Assembly: GCA_004297555.1 (NCBI GenBank)
Contig: SCSV01000126.1
Location: forward strand, 1 to 19,221
Direction of reading: 5' to 3'
DNA from: Salinibacterium sp.
Lineage (GTDB): Bacteria; Actinomycetota; Actinomycetes; Actinomycetales; Microbacteriaceae
DNA length: 19,221 nucleotides
Positions 1 through 6,643 of this stretch are shown piece by piece; the stretch's first letter is position 1; each line of letters opens with the position of its first letter. The translations under genes and the position numbers were made by a program. A model generated the notes under the pieces. The model did not search any database and was not told where the DNA came from. It was given only the letters and a program-made list of their open reading frames with translations.

Positions 1-20
1 CGGGCCTGACGCCAGGCCCG
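1..20 (-). terminator. GC-rich hairpin, probable terminator of the DUF2510 gene
   Basis: CGGGCCTG (1-8) and CAGGCCCG (13-20) are perfect reverse complements separated by a 4-base loop. The hairpin lies 14 bases beyond the stop codon of the minus-strand gene at 35-226, where an intrinsic terminator would sit. The T-tract that would confirm it lies to the left of base 1, outside the window. On the plus strand no T-run follows, so a plus-strand terminator is unlikely. Confidence 0.55.
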
Positions 21-34
21 CTCGCTAGGAGCAA

Positions 35-226
35 TCAGTACGAGTGGCGGCTGGACGAGCGAAGTTCGCGCGTCGAGTAACCATACGCAGGCTGCACTTC
101 GGGCCTCGGCATTTCGAGCTTGTCGGTCCAGGACGACCCATCCCACCAGCGCAGCATTGCGCTGCCAGCAGGGTCTGGATACCAACCGAAGGGTGCGAGT
201 GCAGTGTCAGTAGTCGAAGTTGACAT
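35..226 (-). CDS. Small DUF2510-domain protein
   Basis: This 63-residue protein carries the DUF2510 signature: GWYPDP at residues 14-19 followed by RWWDGSSWT at 26-34. DUF2510 is a short Trp/Pro-rich module, frequent in actinobacterial proteins, usually at the N-terminus of membrane proteins; its function is unknown. Here it stands alone, with no membrane segment and a short, polar C-terminal tail (Ser/Arg-rich, ending HSY). The ATG at 226 is preceded by AGGAT five bases upstream, a good ribosome binding site, and no other start fits as well. A GC-rich hairpin follows the stop. It is divergent from the gene pair at 408-1484. The stand-alone domain could be a truncated remnant of a longer protein, but an intact start, ribosome site and terminator argue for a real small gene. 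Confidence 0.8.
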   Translation of the reverse strand: MSTSTTDTALAPFGWYPDPAGSAMLRWWDGSSWTDKLEMPRPEVQPAYGYSTRELRSSSRHSY

Positions 227-310
227 TGTGATCCTGTTTTAGTGCCCTGCCGCTGGGCTTTTCGGGTTACGGCGTCTGGCCAACCGCAGAGGGCCAATCG
301 GGGGTGCGGT

Positions 311-330
311 TGTCCCCATAGTAGGGGACA
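311..330. repeat. Inverted repeat, 7-bp arms
   Basis: TGTCCCC (311-317) and GGGGACA (324-330) are perfect reverse complements around a 6-base centre, ATAGTA. The element lies in the 181-base divergent spacer between the DUF2510 gene and the small membrane-protein gene, eight bases before a second and stronger inverted repeat. It could be an operator or an RNA hairpin; the sequence alone does not decide. Confidence 0.75.
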
Positions 331-338
331 TACCGTCC

Positions 339-373
339 GTTCGTCCTACCCCCAATCCGGGGGTAGGACGAAC
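339..373. repeat. Perfect inverted repeat, 15-bp arms
   Basis: GTTCGTCCTACCCCC (339-353) and GGGGGTAGGACGAAC (359-373) match perfectly as reverse complements around the 5-base centre AATCC. It ends about 22 bases before the likely -10 element of the gene starting at 408, so it abuts or overlaps the -35 region. The central part (CCAATCCGGGGGT, 352-364) is nearly repeated at 292-303 as CCAATCGGGGGT. No T-tract follows, so a simple terminator is not supported. A regulatory operator or a dispersed palindromic repeat is possible. Confidence 0.85.
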
Positions 374-395
374 CCTGCTCCATGCGAGGCATCGA

Positions 396-407
396 TAGGA
401 TGTGCGC
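396..407 (+). promoter_or_regulatory. -10 element (TAGGAT) placed for a leaderless transcript
   Basis: TAGGAT at 396-401 fits the actinobacterial TANNNT -10 pattern. It is followed by exactly six bases and then the GTG start at 408, which puts the expected transcription start on the first base of the start codon. No Shine-Dalgarno sequence is present, which agrees with leaderless translation. No convincing -35 hexamer is visible; the 15-bp inverted repeat occupies that area. Confidence 0.5.
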
Positions 408-581
408 GTGAATATCCTCGCCTTCCTTTTCTCCCTCGCCATCTTCGTTGCCGGCTTCTTCGTGATGGGCGCGGCGTTCAACGCAACCGAGAACCAGGCG
501 ATCATTTTCGCCTCCGGAATCCTCTGCACGGCGCTCGGATTCGGCATCCCGGCACACGTCCTCAAGCGCTTCGACGGCTGA
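408..581 (+). CDS. Small two-helix membrane protein, function unknown
   Basis: Reading from GTG 408 gives a 57-residue protein. Residues 2-23 form a hydrophobic helix (NILAFLFSLAIFVAGFF onward), a short polar turn follows (NATENQ, 25-30), and residues 31-48 form a second helix (AIIFASGILCTALGFGIP). It ends with a short basic tail, HVLKRFDG. This is the pattern of a small integral membrane hairpin. The start has no ribosome binding site but sits six bases after a TAGGAT -10 element, so leaderless translation is likely. The stop is six bases before the ATG of the alpha/beta hydrolase at 588, which itself lacks a clear ribosome site, so the two are probably an operon with coupled translation. 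I do not recognise the family. Confidence 0.7.
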   Translation: MNILAFLFSLAIFVAGFFVMGAAFNATENQAIIFASGILCTALGFGIPAHVLKRFDG

Positions 582-587
582 TCCCCG

Positions 588-1484
588 ATGGCGAGTCTGC
601 TCAGTCGGCTCGCTCCGATCGTCATCACACTGCGCGGCACGAAACGGCTGCTGAGCTCGCCGCACCGCACCCTCGCGAGAATCACGCAACTTCGCGAGCA
701 TCCGGAGCCTTATGAGCCGCCGCGCTCGCTGAGCAAGAAGGTGGATGTCTCGCTCAGCGTGATCGGCGACTGGCCGGTGTACGAGATCGCTCCAAAAGGG
801 ACGCCCGCCGACAATCGCGCTCTCTACCTGCACGGCGGCTGTTACGTCTTCGAGATCGACCCGCTGCACTGGTCGCTCGTGGCCGCGCTCGCCACCCAAG
901 CGAGTGCGCGCATCACGGTGCCGATCATGCCGCTCGCCCCGCAAGGCACTGCGAGCTCGGTCGTGCCTGCCGTCGCGGATCTGGCGGCATCCCTCATTGA
1001 CGAGGTTGGCGCCGACCGAGTGAGCATTCTGGGCGACTCCTCGGGCGGAGGGATGGCGCTGGCCGTCGCCCTCGAACTGCTTGAACGCGGCCTACCGCCG
1101 GTGAAGGCGACCATCCTTAGTGCGCCCTGGCTCGACATCACCTGCACAGATCCGATGATCGATGTGATCGCGCCGAACGATCCCTGGCTCGCGGCGCCGG
1201 GCTTGAAAGCGGCAGGTGCCCTCTATTGCGCGGCGCTCAGCGAGGACGACCGCAGGGTGAGCCCGCTGTTCGGCTCCCTCGTCGGCCTCGGCCCGATCAC
1301 CATGTTCAGCGGCACGCGCGACATTCTGAATGCGGATGCCCGCCGCTTGCTCCCTCTCGCCGAAGCTGCCGGCATCGCCGTCGACTATCACGAGGGCGAG
1401 GGCATGATCCACAACTACGCGATCCTTCCGACCCCCGAGGGCCGCGTCGCGCAACACATCATGGTCGCAGCGATGACGCGCTAG
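588..1484 (+). CDS. Alpha/beta hydrolase, HSL/lipase-esterase family
   Basis: The 298-residue protein has the marks of the hormone-sensitive-lipase branch of alpha/beta hydrolases (alpha/beta hydrolase fold-3): the HGG oxyanion motif at 82-84 (YLHGGCYV), the nucleophile elbow GDSSGG at 149-154 with Ser151, a candidate acid Asp245 in GTRDILNADAR, and His275 in GMIHNYAI. It should hydrolyse carboxylic esters with short or medium acyl chains; the natural substrate cannot be read from the sequence. There is no signal peptide, so it is probably cytoplasmic. The ATG at 588 lacks a good ribosome site and lies six bases after the upstream small gene, suggesting translational coupling. Its stop TAG shares the palindrome CTAG (1481-1484) with the stop of the convergent SGNH gene, so the two genes overlap by four bases tail to tail. 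Confidence 0.88.
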   Translation: MASLLSRLAPIVITLRGTKRLLSSPHRTLARITQLREHPEPYEPPRSLSKKVDVSLSVIGDWPVYEIAPKGTPADNRALYLHGGCYVFEIDPLHWSLVAALATQASARITVPIMPLAPQGTASSVVPAVADLAASLIDEVGADRVSILGDSSGGGMALAVALELLERGLPPVKATILSAPWLDITCTDPMIDVIAPNDPWLAAPGLKAAGALYCAALSEDDRRVSPLFGSLVGLGPITMFSGTRDILNADARRLLPLAEAAGIAVDYHEGEGMIHNYAILPTPEGRVAQHIMVAAMTR

Positions 1485-2185
1485 CTCGCGTTCTGCAGCT
1501 TGCTCGACATCGGCGGCACGATCAGGCTCGCCCAGCGCGCATAGGTACTGCGATTCACGCGGGAGACGAAATCGAAGGGTTCCGGCTCGAACGGCACGAA
1601 GGTGAAGCCAAGATCGTCACTGACCTCACGCGCGTACTTGTTGAAGGTCTCGATCCGCTCTGCGATCAAGGGGCGCATCGGTGCTGGGTAGACGACGAGA
1701 TCGGTGAGGGGTGCGATGCCGAGGAAGAAGGTTTCGGGCATCCCGTTCTCGCGGGTTCTCAGCACATCGCTAATGCGCGGCAGCAAGCGGGCCCACGCCC
1801 GTGTTTGGGCGAGCGTGGTCGCTTCGTACGAGCCCACGGTGAGAACGACCACGTCGAATCGATTCAGATCGAGATGCGCCAATCTCCGACTCGCCTGGCG
1901 CACGCTCATGTCATCGCCCGCAACGACCTCGACGGAGGTGCCGCGACCGGAGCTCGCCGCAAGATGTCGGGCGAGTTCCCCGCCCATTCCGAGTTGATGG
2001 GAGTGCACCCCGTAGCCCACGGCGAGGCCCGAACCGAGAAACAGTACTCGCACCGGATTTGCTCCGGCGACGGTGATCACGGGTTCGTCGTACGGCCGGG
2101 GCAGGTGGCGAACAGAGCGCGCGGAAGATCGAACCCAGACCCACTTGGCGGGCCGGATCAGCGATGACCTGACGTCGGGCGGCAT
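1481..2185 (-). CDS. SGNH/GDSL-fold protein with degenerate catalytic motifs
   Basis: The 234-residue protein resembles the SGNH hydrolase fold: a beta strand running into VRVLFLGSGLAVGYG (45-59), a middle block FDVVVLTVGSYEA (110-122), and a C-terminal helix region. The catalytic positions are not kept. Block I reads GSG where the family has GDS, so Ser is absent at the nucleophile site; block III reads TVGSYE instead of GxND; and the C-terminus has STYARW instead of DxxH. It is therefore probably not an ordinary esterase. I recall similar GNG/GSG variants in other actinobacteria, which suggests a conserved non-catalytic or altered family. The ATG at 2185 follows an AGGGAAG ribosome site about five bases upstream. 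No signal peptide is evident. It overlaps the hydrolase gene by four bases at the stops. Confidence 0.75.
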   Translation of the reverse strand: MPPDVRSSLIRPAKWVWVRSSARSVRHLPRPYDEPVITVAGANPVRVLFLGSGLAVGYGVHSHQLGMGGELARHLAASSGRGTSVEVVAGDDMSVRQASRRLAHLDLNRFDVVVLTVGSYEATTLAQTRAWARLLPRISDVLRTRENGMPETFFLGIAPLTDLVVYPAPMRPLIAERIETFNKYAREVSDDLGFTFVPFEPEPFDFVSRVNRSTYARWASLIVPPMSSKLQNAS

Positions 2186-2321
2186 GGATGCTTCCCTTTG
2201 TGAGCGTCCAGAGGCCGATCCAGACCTGCCCCCGCACGGATGGATGCCTAAAAGCTATCGCTTGGTGCACCGTGGAGGACAGGTAGACAGGTCTGTTCAT
2301 TGCGCACAGCGCTGCCCCAAT

Positions 2322-2395
2322 TGGAGGGGATGACGGGAATCGAACCCGCACCATCAGTTTGGAAGACTGAGGCTCTACCATTGAGCTACATCCCC
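2322..2395 (-). tRNA. tRNA-Gly, anticodon TCC
   Basis: On the minus strand the sequence folds as a full cloverleaf: acceptor GGGGATG pairing with CATCCCC, D-arm GTAGCTCAATGGTAGAGC, anticodon loop containing TCC (plus-strand GGA at 2361-2363), and T-arm with GGTTCGATTCC. The discriminator base is T (2325) and CCA is encoded (2324-2322). The TCC anticodon reads GGA and GGG glycine codons. A CGAAAC/GTTTCG inverted repeat sits at its 5' edge. Confidence 0.97.
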
Positions 2396-2412
2396 GAAAC
2401 TCACGTGTTTCG
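2395..2412. repeat. Inverted repeat at the 5' edge of tRNA-Gly
   Basis: CGAAAC (2395-2400) and GTTTCG (2407-2412) are perfect reverse complements with a 6-base centre. The repeat overlaps the first base of tRNA-Gly and would lie in its 5' precursor. A second short palindrome, GCTACTGTAGC, lies at 2426-2436. They sit in the 98-base divergent spacer before the channel gene, so a DNA operator is also possible. Confidence 0.6.
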
Positions 2413-2493
2413 TGGTTTGCCGAGAGCTACTGTAGCAGCGCTTCCCGCCGCTAGGATTCGGGTGTCGCCGCGCCCGAACTAGCTAGGGGAACC

Positions 2494-4368
2494 ATGAACA
2501 AGCCGACAGTCTCCGAGCGTTTCCGCTACTGGTTCGACCTTTGGATGTCTCGCGGCACCGTCGCGCTCATGGCACTTCTCGGCATCGCCACCGTGTTGCT
2601 CGTGGTGATCGTTGCCGGCCTGGTCTTCCTCTTCCACCTGTTTCCCTCCGACGCGAAGAGCGCCGACGTCGTCACGATCCTGTGGAACAACCTGCTTCGC
2701 ACCCTCGACCCCGGAACGATGGGCGGCGACGAGGGCTGGGGCTATCGCATCCTCATGCTCGTGGTCACCATCGGTGGCCTCATCATCGTCGCAAGCTTGA
2801 TCAGCATCATCTCCGCCGCCTTCGACGCCAAGATCGAGGAATTGCGCAAGGGCCGCTCACGCGTACTGGAGGAGGACCACACACTCATCCTGGGCTGGAG
2901 TCCCAAGGTTTTCCCGATCGTTAGCGAGCTTTGCATTGCGAACCAATCGCTGCGCAAGAGCTCAATCGTCATCCTTGCCGACCGGGACAAGGTCGAGATG
3001 GAAGACGAGATTCGTGCCCAAGTCGGCAACACGGGTCGCACCAAGATCATCTGCCGCACGGGTGACCCGATGAACCTCGTCGATCTCGACGTGAGCAATC
3101 CCAACAACGCTCGCAGCATCATCCTGATCGCGCCGGAGCAGAGCCCCGACCCCGACCTCGATGTCATCAAGACTGCTCTCGCGCTCACGAACAACCCGCG
3201 CCGTAAGAAGGAGCCGTATCACATCGTCGGCGAGATAGCGGATGCGGCCAACCTCGAGGCGGCTCGGCTAGTCGGCCGCGACGAGGCCCACTGGGTGCTG
3301 GCCGCCGACCTGATCGGCCGCATCACGGTACAGAGCTGCAGGCAGAGCGGCCTGAGCGTTGTCTACTCCGAGCTGCTCGATTTCGATGGCGACGAGATCT
3401 ACTTCACCGAGCAACCGACTCTCGTCGGCAAGACCTACTTCGAGACGCAGCAGGCGTTCTCCGACTCGGCCGTCATGGGCATGCTCAAGAACGATGTTGT
3501 GATGATCAACCCAGCTGCAGAAACTCCGTACGAGGCGGGCGACCAGCTGATCGTGATCGCCGAGGATGACAGCACGGTGCGACTCGACGAGCCGGGCGAG
3601 GCGGACGCCTCTGCGATCACCACGGCGAAAGCGCCCGCGCAGAAGCCGGAGCGCACTCTCGTGCTCGGCTACAACTCGGGCCTCGACGGGATGCTCCAGG
3701 AGCTCAGCGAATACGTGCCGGCGGGCTCCGTCGTTACCGTTCTCGCCGACGTCGAGAAGCCCGCCTTCGCGACGTTCCCGAATCTCAAGCTCACGTTCCA
3801 GCGCGGCGATGCCACGAGTCGCGCCGTTCTCGACTCGCTCGGGGTCGACAAGTACAACCACATCATCGTGCTCGCCTACAAAGACACCCTCGATGCCCAA
3901 CGCGCCGACAGCAAGACGCTCATCACGCTGCTGCATCTTCGCGACATCGAAGAGCGCTCCGGCGGCGACCTCAACATCGTCAGCGAGATGCTCGACGACC
4001 GCAACCGCGAACTCGCCGAGGTAACCAACGCCGATGACTTCATCGTCAGCGACAAACTCATCAGCCTCATGCTTTCCCAGGTCTCCGAGAACAGAAAACT
4101 GACGGATGTCTTCGCCACGTTGTTCTCGAGCGACGGCAGCGAGGTCTACCTTCGCCCGGTCGAGCTCTACATCAAGCCGGGCTTGACAGTGAACTTCTAC
4201 ACCGTGCTCGAAGCCGCTCGTCGCCGCGGCGAAACCGCGATCGGGTATCGCATCGCCGCCTACGCTCACAACGGTCACTTCGGCTATGGCGTGCGGGTGA
4301 ACCCGAAGAAGGGCGACCGCAAGAGCTTCGTCGCGGGCGACAAAATCATCGTGCTCGCCGAGGGGTAG
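2494..4368 (+). CDS. Castor/Pollux-type ion channel with two RCK-like NAD-binding domains
   Basis: This 624-residue membrane protein matches the bacterial relatives of the plant symbiosis channels CASTOR and POLLUX (DMI1). Residues 24-50 form a hydrophobic helix, then comes an extracytoplasmic pore segment (TILWNNLLRTLDPGTMGG, about 61-78), and a second helix at about 86-110. A linker KIEELRKGRSRVLEEDH leads to a first Rossmann-like regulatory domain starting HTLILGW at 129-135, and a second starts RTLVLGY at 387-393. The domains probably bind ligands such as ions or nucleotides and gate the pore; ion selectivity in bacteria is not established. AGGGGA lies just before ATG 2494. It stands alone between two tRNA genes. 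Its stop lies 63 bases before tRNA-Pro, so read-through into the tRNA is possible. Confidence 0.85.
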   Translation: MNKPTVSERFRYWFDLWMSRGTVALMALLGIATVLLVVIVAGLVFLFHLFPSDAKSADVVTILWNNLLRTLDPGTMGGDEGWGYRILMLVVTIGGLIIVASLISIISAAFDAKIEELRKGRSRVLEEDHTLILGWSPKVFPIVSELCIANQSLRKSSIVILADRDKVEMEDEIRAQVGNTGRTKIICRTGDPMNLVDLDVSNPNNARSIILIAPEQSPDPDLDVIKTALALTNNPRRKKEPYHIVGEIADAANLEAARLVGRDEAHWVLAADLIGRITVQSCRQSGLSVVYSELLDFDGDEIYFTEQPTLVGKTYFETQQAFSDSAVMGMLKNDVVMINPAAETPYEAGDQLIVIAEDDSTVRLDEPGEADASAITTAKAPAQKPERTLVLGYNSGLDGMLQELSEYVPAGSVVTVLADVEKPAFATFPNLKLTFQRGDATSRAVLDSLGVDKYNHIIVLAYKDTLDAQRADSKTLITLLHLRDIEERSGGDLNIVSEMLDDRNRELAEVTNADDFIVSDKLISLMLSQVSENRKLTDVFATLFSSDGSEVYLRPVELYIKPGLTVNFYTVLEAARRRGETAIGYRIAAYAHNGHFGYGVRVNPKKGDRKSFVAGDKIIVLAEG

Positions 4369-4431
4369 ACTTGCCGAGGCCGTTTTCTGATCGACTCTCT
4401 TCGTCGGCGCTCGTGGTCGCAACACGCTTTT

Positions 4432-4505
4432 CGGGGCGTAGCTCAGCTTGGTAGAGCGCTCGGTTTGGGACCGAGAGGCCGCAGGTTCGAATCCTGTCGC
4501 CCCGA
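4432..4505 (+). tRNA. tRNA-Pro, anticodon TGG
   Basis: The 74-base sequence folds with acceptor CGGGGCG pairing with CGCCCCG, D-arm AGCTCAGCTTGGTAGAGC, anticodon stem CTCGG/CCGAG around the loop TTTGGGA with TGG at 4466-4468, and T-arm GCAGGTTCGAATCCTGT. The discriminator is A4505. The next bases are CGA, so CCA is not encoded and must be added, unlike the neighbouring tRNA-Gly. It lies 38 bases before the trigger factor start. Confidence 0.97.
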
Positions 4506-4543
4506 CGAATACACCGAAAACATGACAACAGGAGAACAACAAC

Positions 4544-5905
4544 GTGAAGACCACCGTTGAGAAGCTGAGCCCCACCCGCGTCAAGCTGAGCATCTCGGTT
4601 ACCCCCGAAGAGTTGAAGCCGAGCATCGCGCACGCCTACGAGCACATCGCATCCCAGGTAAACATCGCGGGCTTCCGCAAGGGCAAGGTGCCGCCGCAGC
4701 TCATCGACCAGCGCGTCGGTCGCGAAGAGGTGCTCAACCACGCGGTCAACGACGGTCTCGACAAGTTCTACCGCCAGGCGGTCGAAGAGCAGAACATCCG
4801 CGCCATTGGCCGCCCCGAAGCCGACATCACGGCATGGCCCGAGGTCAAGGACTTCAGCGGCGACCTGGAGATGACGGTCGAGGTCGACGTTCGCCCGGAG
4901 TTCACGCTCCCCGACTACGAGGGACTCACCCTCACCGTCGACGCCGTCGAGGTTTCGGCCGACGATGTGAAAGACGAGCTCGACAGCCTGCTCGGCCGTT
5001 TCGGCACCCTAATCACGGTCGACCGTCCGGCCAAGAAGGGCGACTTCGCCCAGCTCGACCTCGTCGCAAAGATCGGCGACACCGAGGTCGACACCGCCAA
5101 CGGTATCTCTTACGAAGTCGGCTCGGGCGAGCTCATCGAGGGCATCGACGAGGCGCTCGACTCACTCAGCGCCGGCGAGACCACGACCTTCGAGTCCATG
5201 CTGCTCGGTGGGGACCACGAAGGCGAGAACGCCCTGATCACCGTCACGCTCACCGCGGTCAAAGAACGCGAGCTGCCGGATGCCGACGACGACTTCGCGC
5301 AGATTGCGAGCCCCTTCGACACCATCAAGGAGCTCAAGGCCGACATCAAGACCCAGATCGGCCGCGCCAAGGCATTCGGTCAGGGTGTGCAGGCGCGCGA
5401 CCAGATCGTTGACGAACTGCTCAAGTCCGTCGACATCCCGATTCCCGAGAAGCTCGTCGAAGAAGAGGTCAACCGCCACCTCGAAGACGAGGGCCGCCTG
5501 TCTGACGACGAGCACCGCGCCGAGGTTGTGCTCTCGAGCGAGAAGACGTTCCGCTCCAAGGTGCTGCTCGACACCATCATCGAGAAAGAAGAGGTTAAGG
5601 TCACTCAAGACGAACTGACCTCGTACCTCGTGCAGGGTGCCGCTCAGTACGGAATGGAGCCGGGCGAGTTCATCAAGCTGCTCGACGAGAACGGCCAGAT
5701 TCCGTCGATGGTTGCCGAAGTAGCGCGAGTGAAGGCGCTTGCCGTCGTACTCAGCAAGGCCAAGGTCGTCGACACCAAGGGCAAGGCCGTGGATGTCTCC
5801 GACTTCACTGCGCCCTCGACGTCGGCCTCGACTGGCGACTTCGTTGACGTTGCAGCTGGCGGTCACGACCACGACCACGATGACCACGAGGGTCACAGCC
5901 ACTAG
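4544..5905 (+). CDS. tig: Trigger factor, ribosome-associated chaperone and peptidyl-prolyl isomerase
   Basis: The 453-residue protein binds at the ribosome exit tunnel and shields nascent chains. The ribosome-docking signature GFRKGKVP is at residues 43-50. A FKBP-type isomerase domain follows at roughly 160-245 (KKGDFAQLDLVAKIG to ITVTLTAVKE), then the long helical C-terminal arms. The length is normal for actinobacteria. The start is GTG 4544, with AGGAG at 4530-4534 nine bases upstream; the ATG at 4522 lies before the ribosome site and does not fit. The last residues form a His/Asp tail (GGHDHDHDDHEGHSH) that may bind metal. It sits directly after tRNA-Pro and before clpP1, so folding and degradation genes are adjacent. 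A 121-base gap to clpP1 contains an inverted repeat and a possible promoter. Confidence 0.97.
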   Translation: MKTTVEKLSPTRVKLSISVTPEELKPSIAHAYEHIASQVNIAGFRKGKVPPQLIDQRVGREEVLNHAVNDGLDKFYRQAVEEQNIRAIGRPEADITAWPEVKDFSGDLEMTVEVDVRPEFTLPDYEGLTLTVDAVEVSADDVKDELDSLLGRFGTLITVDRPAKKGDFAQLDLVAKIGDTEVDTANGISYEVGSGELIEGIDEALDSLSAGETTTFESMLLGGDHEGENALITVTLTAVKERELPDADDDFAQIASPFDTIKELKADIKTQIGRAKAFGQGVQARDQIVDELLKSVDIPIPEKLVEEEVNRHLEDEGRLSDDEHRAEVVLSSEKTFRSKVLLDTIIEKEEVKVTQDELTSYLVQGAAQYGMEPGEFIKLLDENGQIPSMVAEVARVKALAVVLSKAKVVDTKGKAVDVSDFTAPSTSASTGDFVDVAAGGHDHDHDDHEGHSH

Positions 5906-5941
5906 AGCCCGGGCATCCGTCGCAACCGTGTACGACGCGGC

Positions 5942-5964
5942 GCTCTGCCGTCGGCGAACAGAGC
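5942..5964 (+). promoter_or_regulatory. Inverted repeat between tig and clpP1: weak terminator or operator
   Basis: GCTCTG (5942-5947) and CAGAGC (5959-5964) are perfect reverse complements with an 11-base centre, followed by CGTTTTG. This could be a weak terminator for tig. It also lies just upstream of a TAGATT -10-like hexamer (5987-5992) before clpP1, the position of an activator or repressor site. I do not see a clear match to the ClgR motif known to control actinobacterial clp genes. Confidence 0.4.
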
Positions 5965-6026
5965 CGTTTTGCGCCCCGCAGTCAGATAGATTCGCAGCAA
6001 GCGACAACGGAATTGGGAGCGCAACC

Positions 6027-6617
6027 ATGGCCGAACAGGCACCCGTCAACAGTGTTTTCGATCGACTGCTGAAGGATCGCATCATCTGGCTCGGGTCAGA
6101 GGTGCGCGACGAGAACGCAAACGAGATCGCGGCGAAGCTGTTGCTCCTGGCCGCTGAAGACCCCAAGCGCGACATCTCGCTCTACATCAACTCACCCGGT
6201 GGTTCTATCACCGCGGGTATGGCGATCTACGACACCATGCAGTTCGTGCCCAACGACATCGTCACCGTGGGCATCGGTATGGCCGCCTCCATGGGCCAGC
6301 TGCTGCTCACCGCGGGCACCAAGGGCAAGCGCTTCATCACCCCGAACGCGCGAGTGCTGTTGCACCAGCCGCATGGCGGCTTCGGCGGCACCTCGAGCGA
6401 CATCCAGACCCAGGCCCAGCTCATCCTCGACATGAAGAAGCGCCTCGCCGAGATCACCGCGATGCAGACCGGCAAGTCCTACGAGCAGGTGATCGAAGAC
6501 GGCGACCGCGACCGCTGGTTCACGGCGACCGAGGCTCTTGAGTACGGCTTCGTCGACCACATCCGGGAGACCGCCCTCGACGTGGCCGAGGTCACCGCGG
6601 GCGAGTCGAAGAAGTAG
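6027..6617 (+). CDS. clpP1: ClpP1, ATP-dependent Clp protease proteolytic subunit
   Basis: This 196-residue serine peptidase subunit has the complete catalytic triad: Ser88 in GMAASMG, His113 in LLHQPHGG and Asp162 in DGDRDRW. Length and motifs are those of a full ClpP. In actinobacteria ClpP1 and ClpP2 form a mixed two-ring chamber that works with ClpX or ClpC. The ATG at 6027 follows GGGAG at 6015-6019 seven bases upstream; an upstream in-frame extension to 5739 overlaps tig in another frame and is rejected. clpP2 begins 26 bases after its stop, so the pair is one operon. A TAGATT at 5987-5992 could be the -10 element. The gene name rests on order and on homology to the paired system. Confidence 0.96.
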   Translation: MAEQAPVNSVFDRLLKDRIIWLGSEVRDENANEIAAKLLLLAAEDPKRDISLYINSPGGSITAGMAIYDTMQFVPNDIVTVGIGMAASMGQLLLTAGTKGKRFITPNARVLLHQPHGGFGGTSSDIQTQAQLILDMKKRLAEITAMQTGKSYEQVIEDGDRDRWFTATEALEYGFVDHIRETALDVAEVTAGESKK

Positions 6618-6643
6618 CCCGAGAAAGACGACAGGAAGAACTC

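Noticed and set aside
3268..4626. Long minus-strand open frame opposite the channel gene and across tRNA-Pro
   Set aside because: It runs through a tRNA gene and is antisense to a strongly supported protein.
5739..6026. Upstream extension of clpP1 into tig
   Set aside because: Ser/Arg-rich sequence in a shifted frame of tig; the ATG at 6027 has a good ribosome site and the expected ClpP length.
5906..6026. ClgR-binding site before clpP1
   Set aside because: I looked for the CGC-N5-GCG type pattern and found no convincing match.
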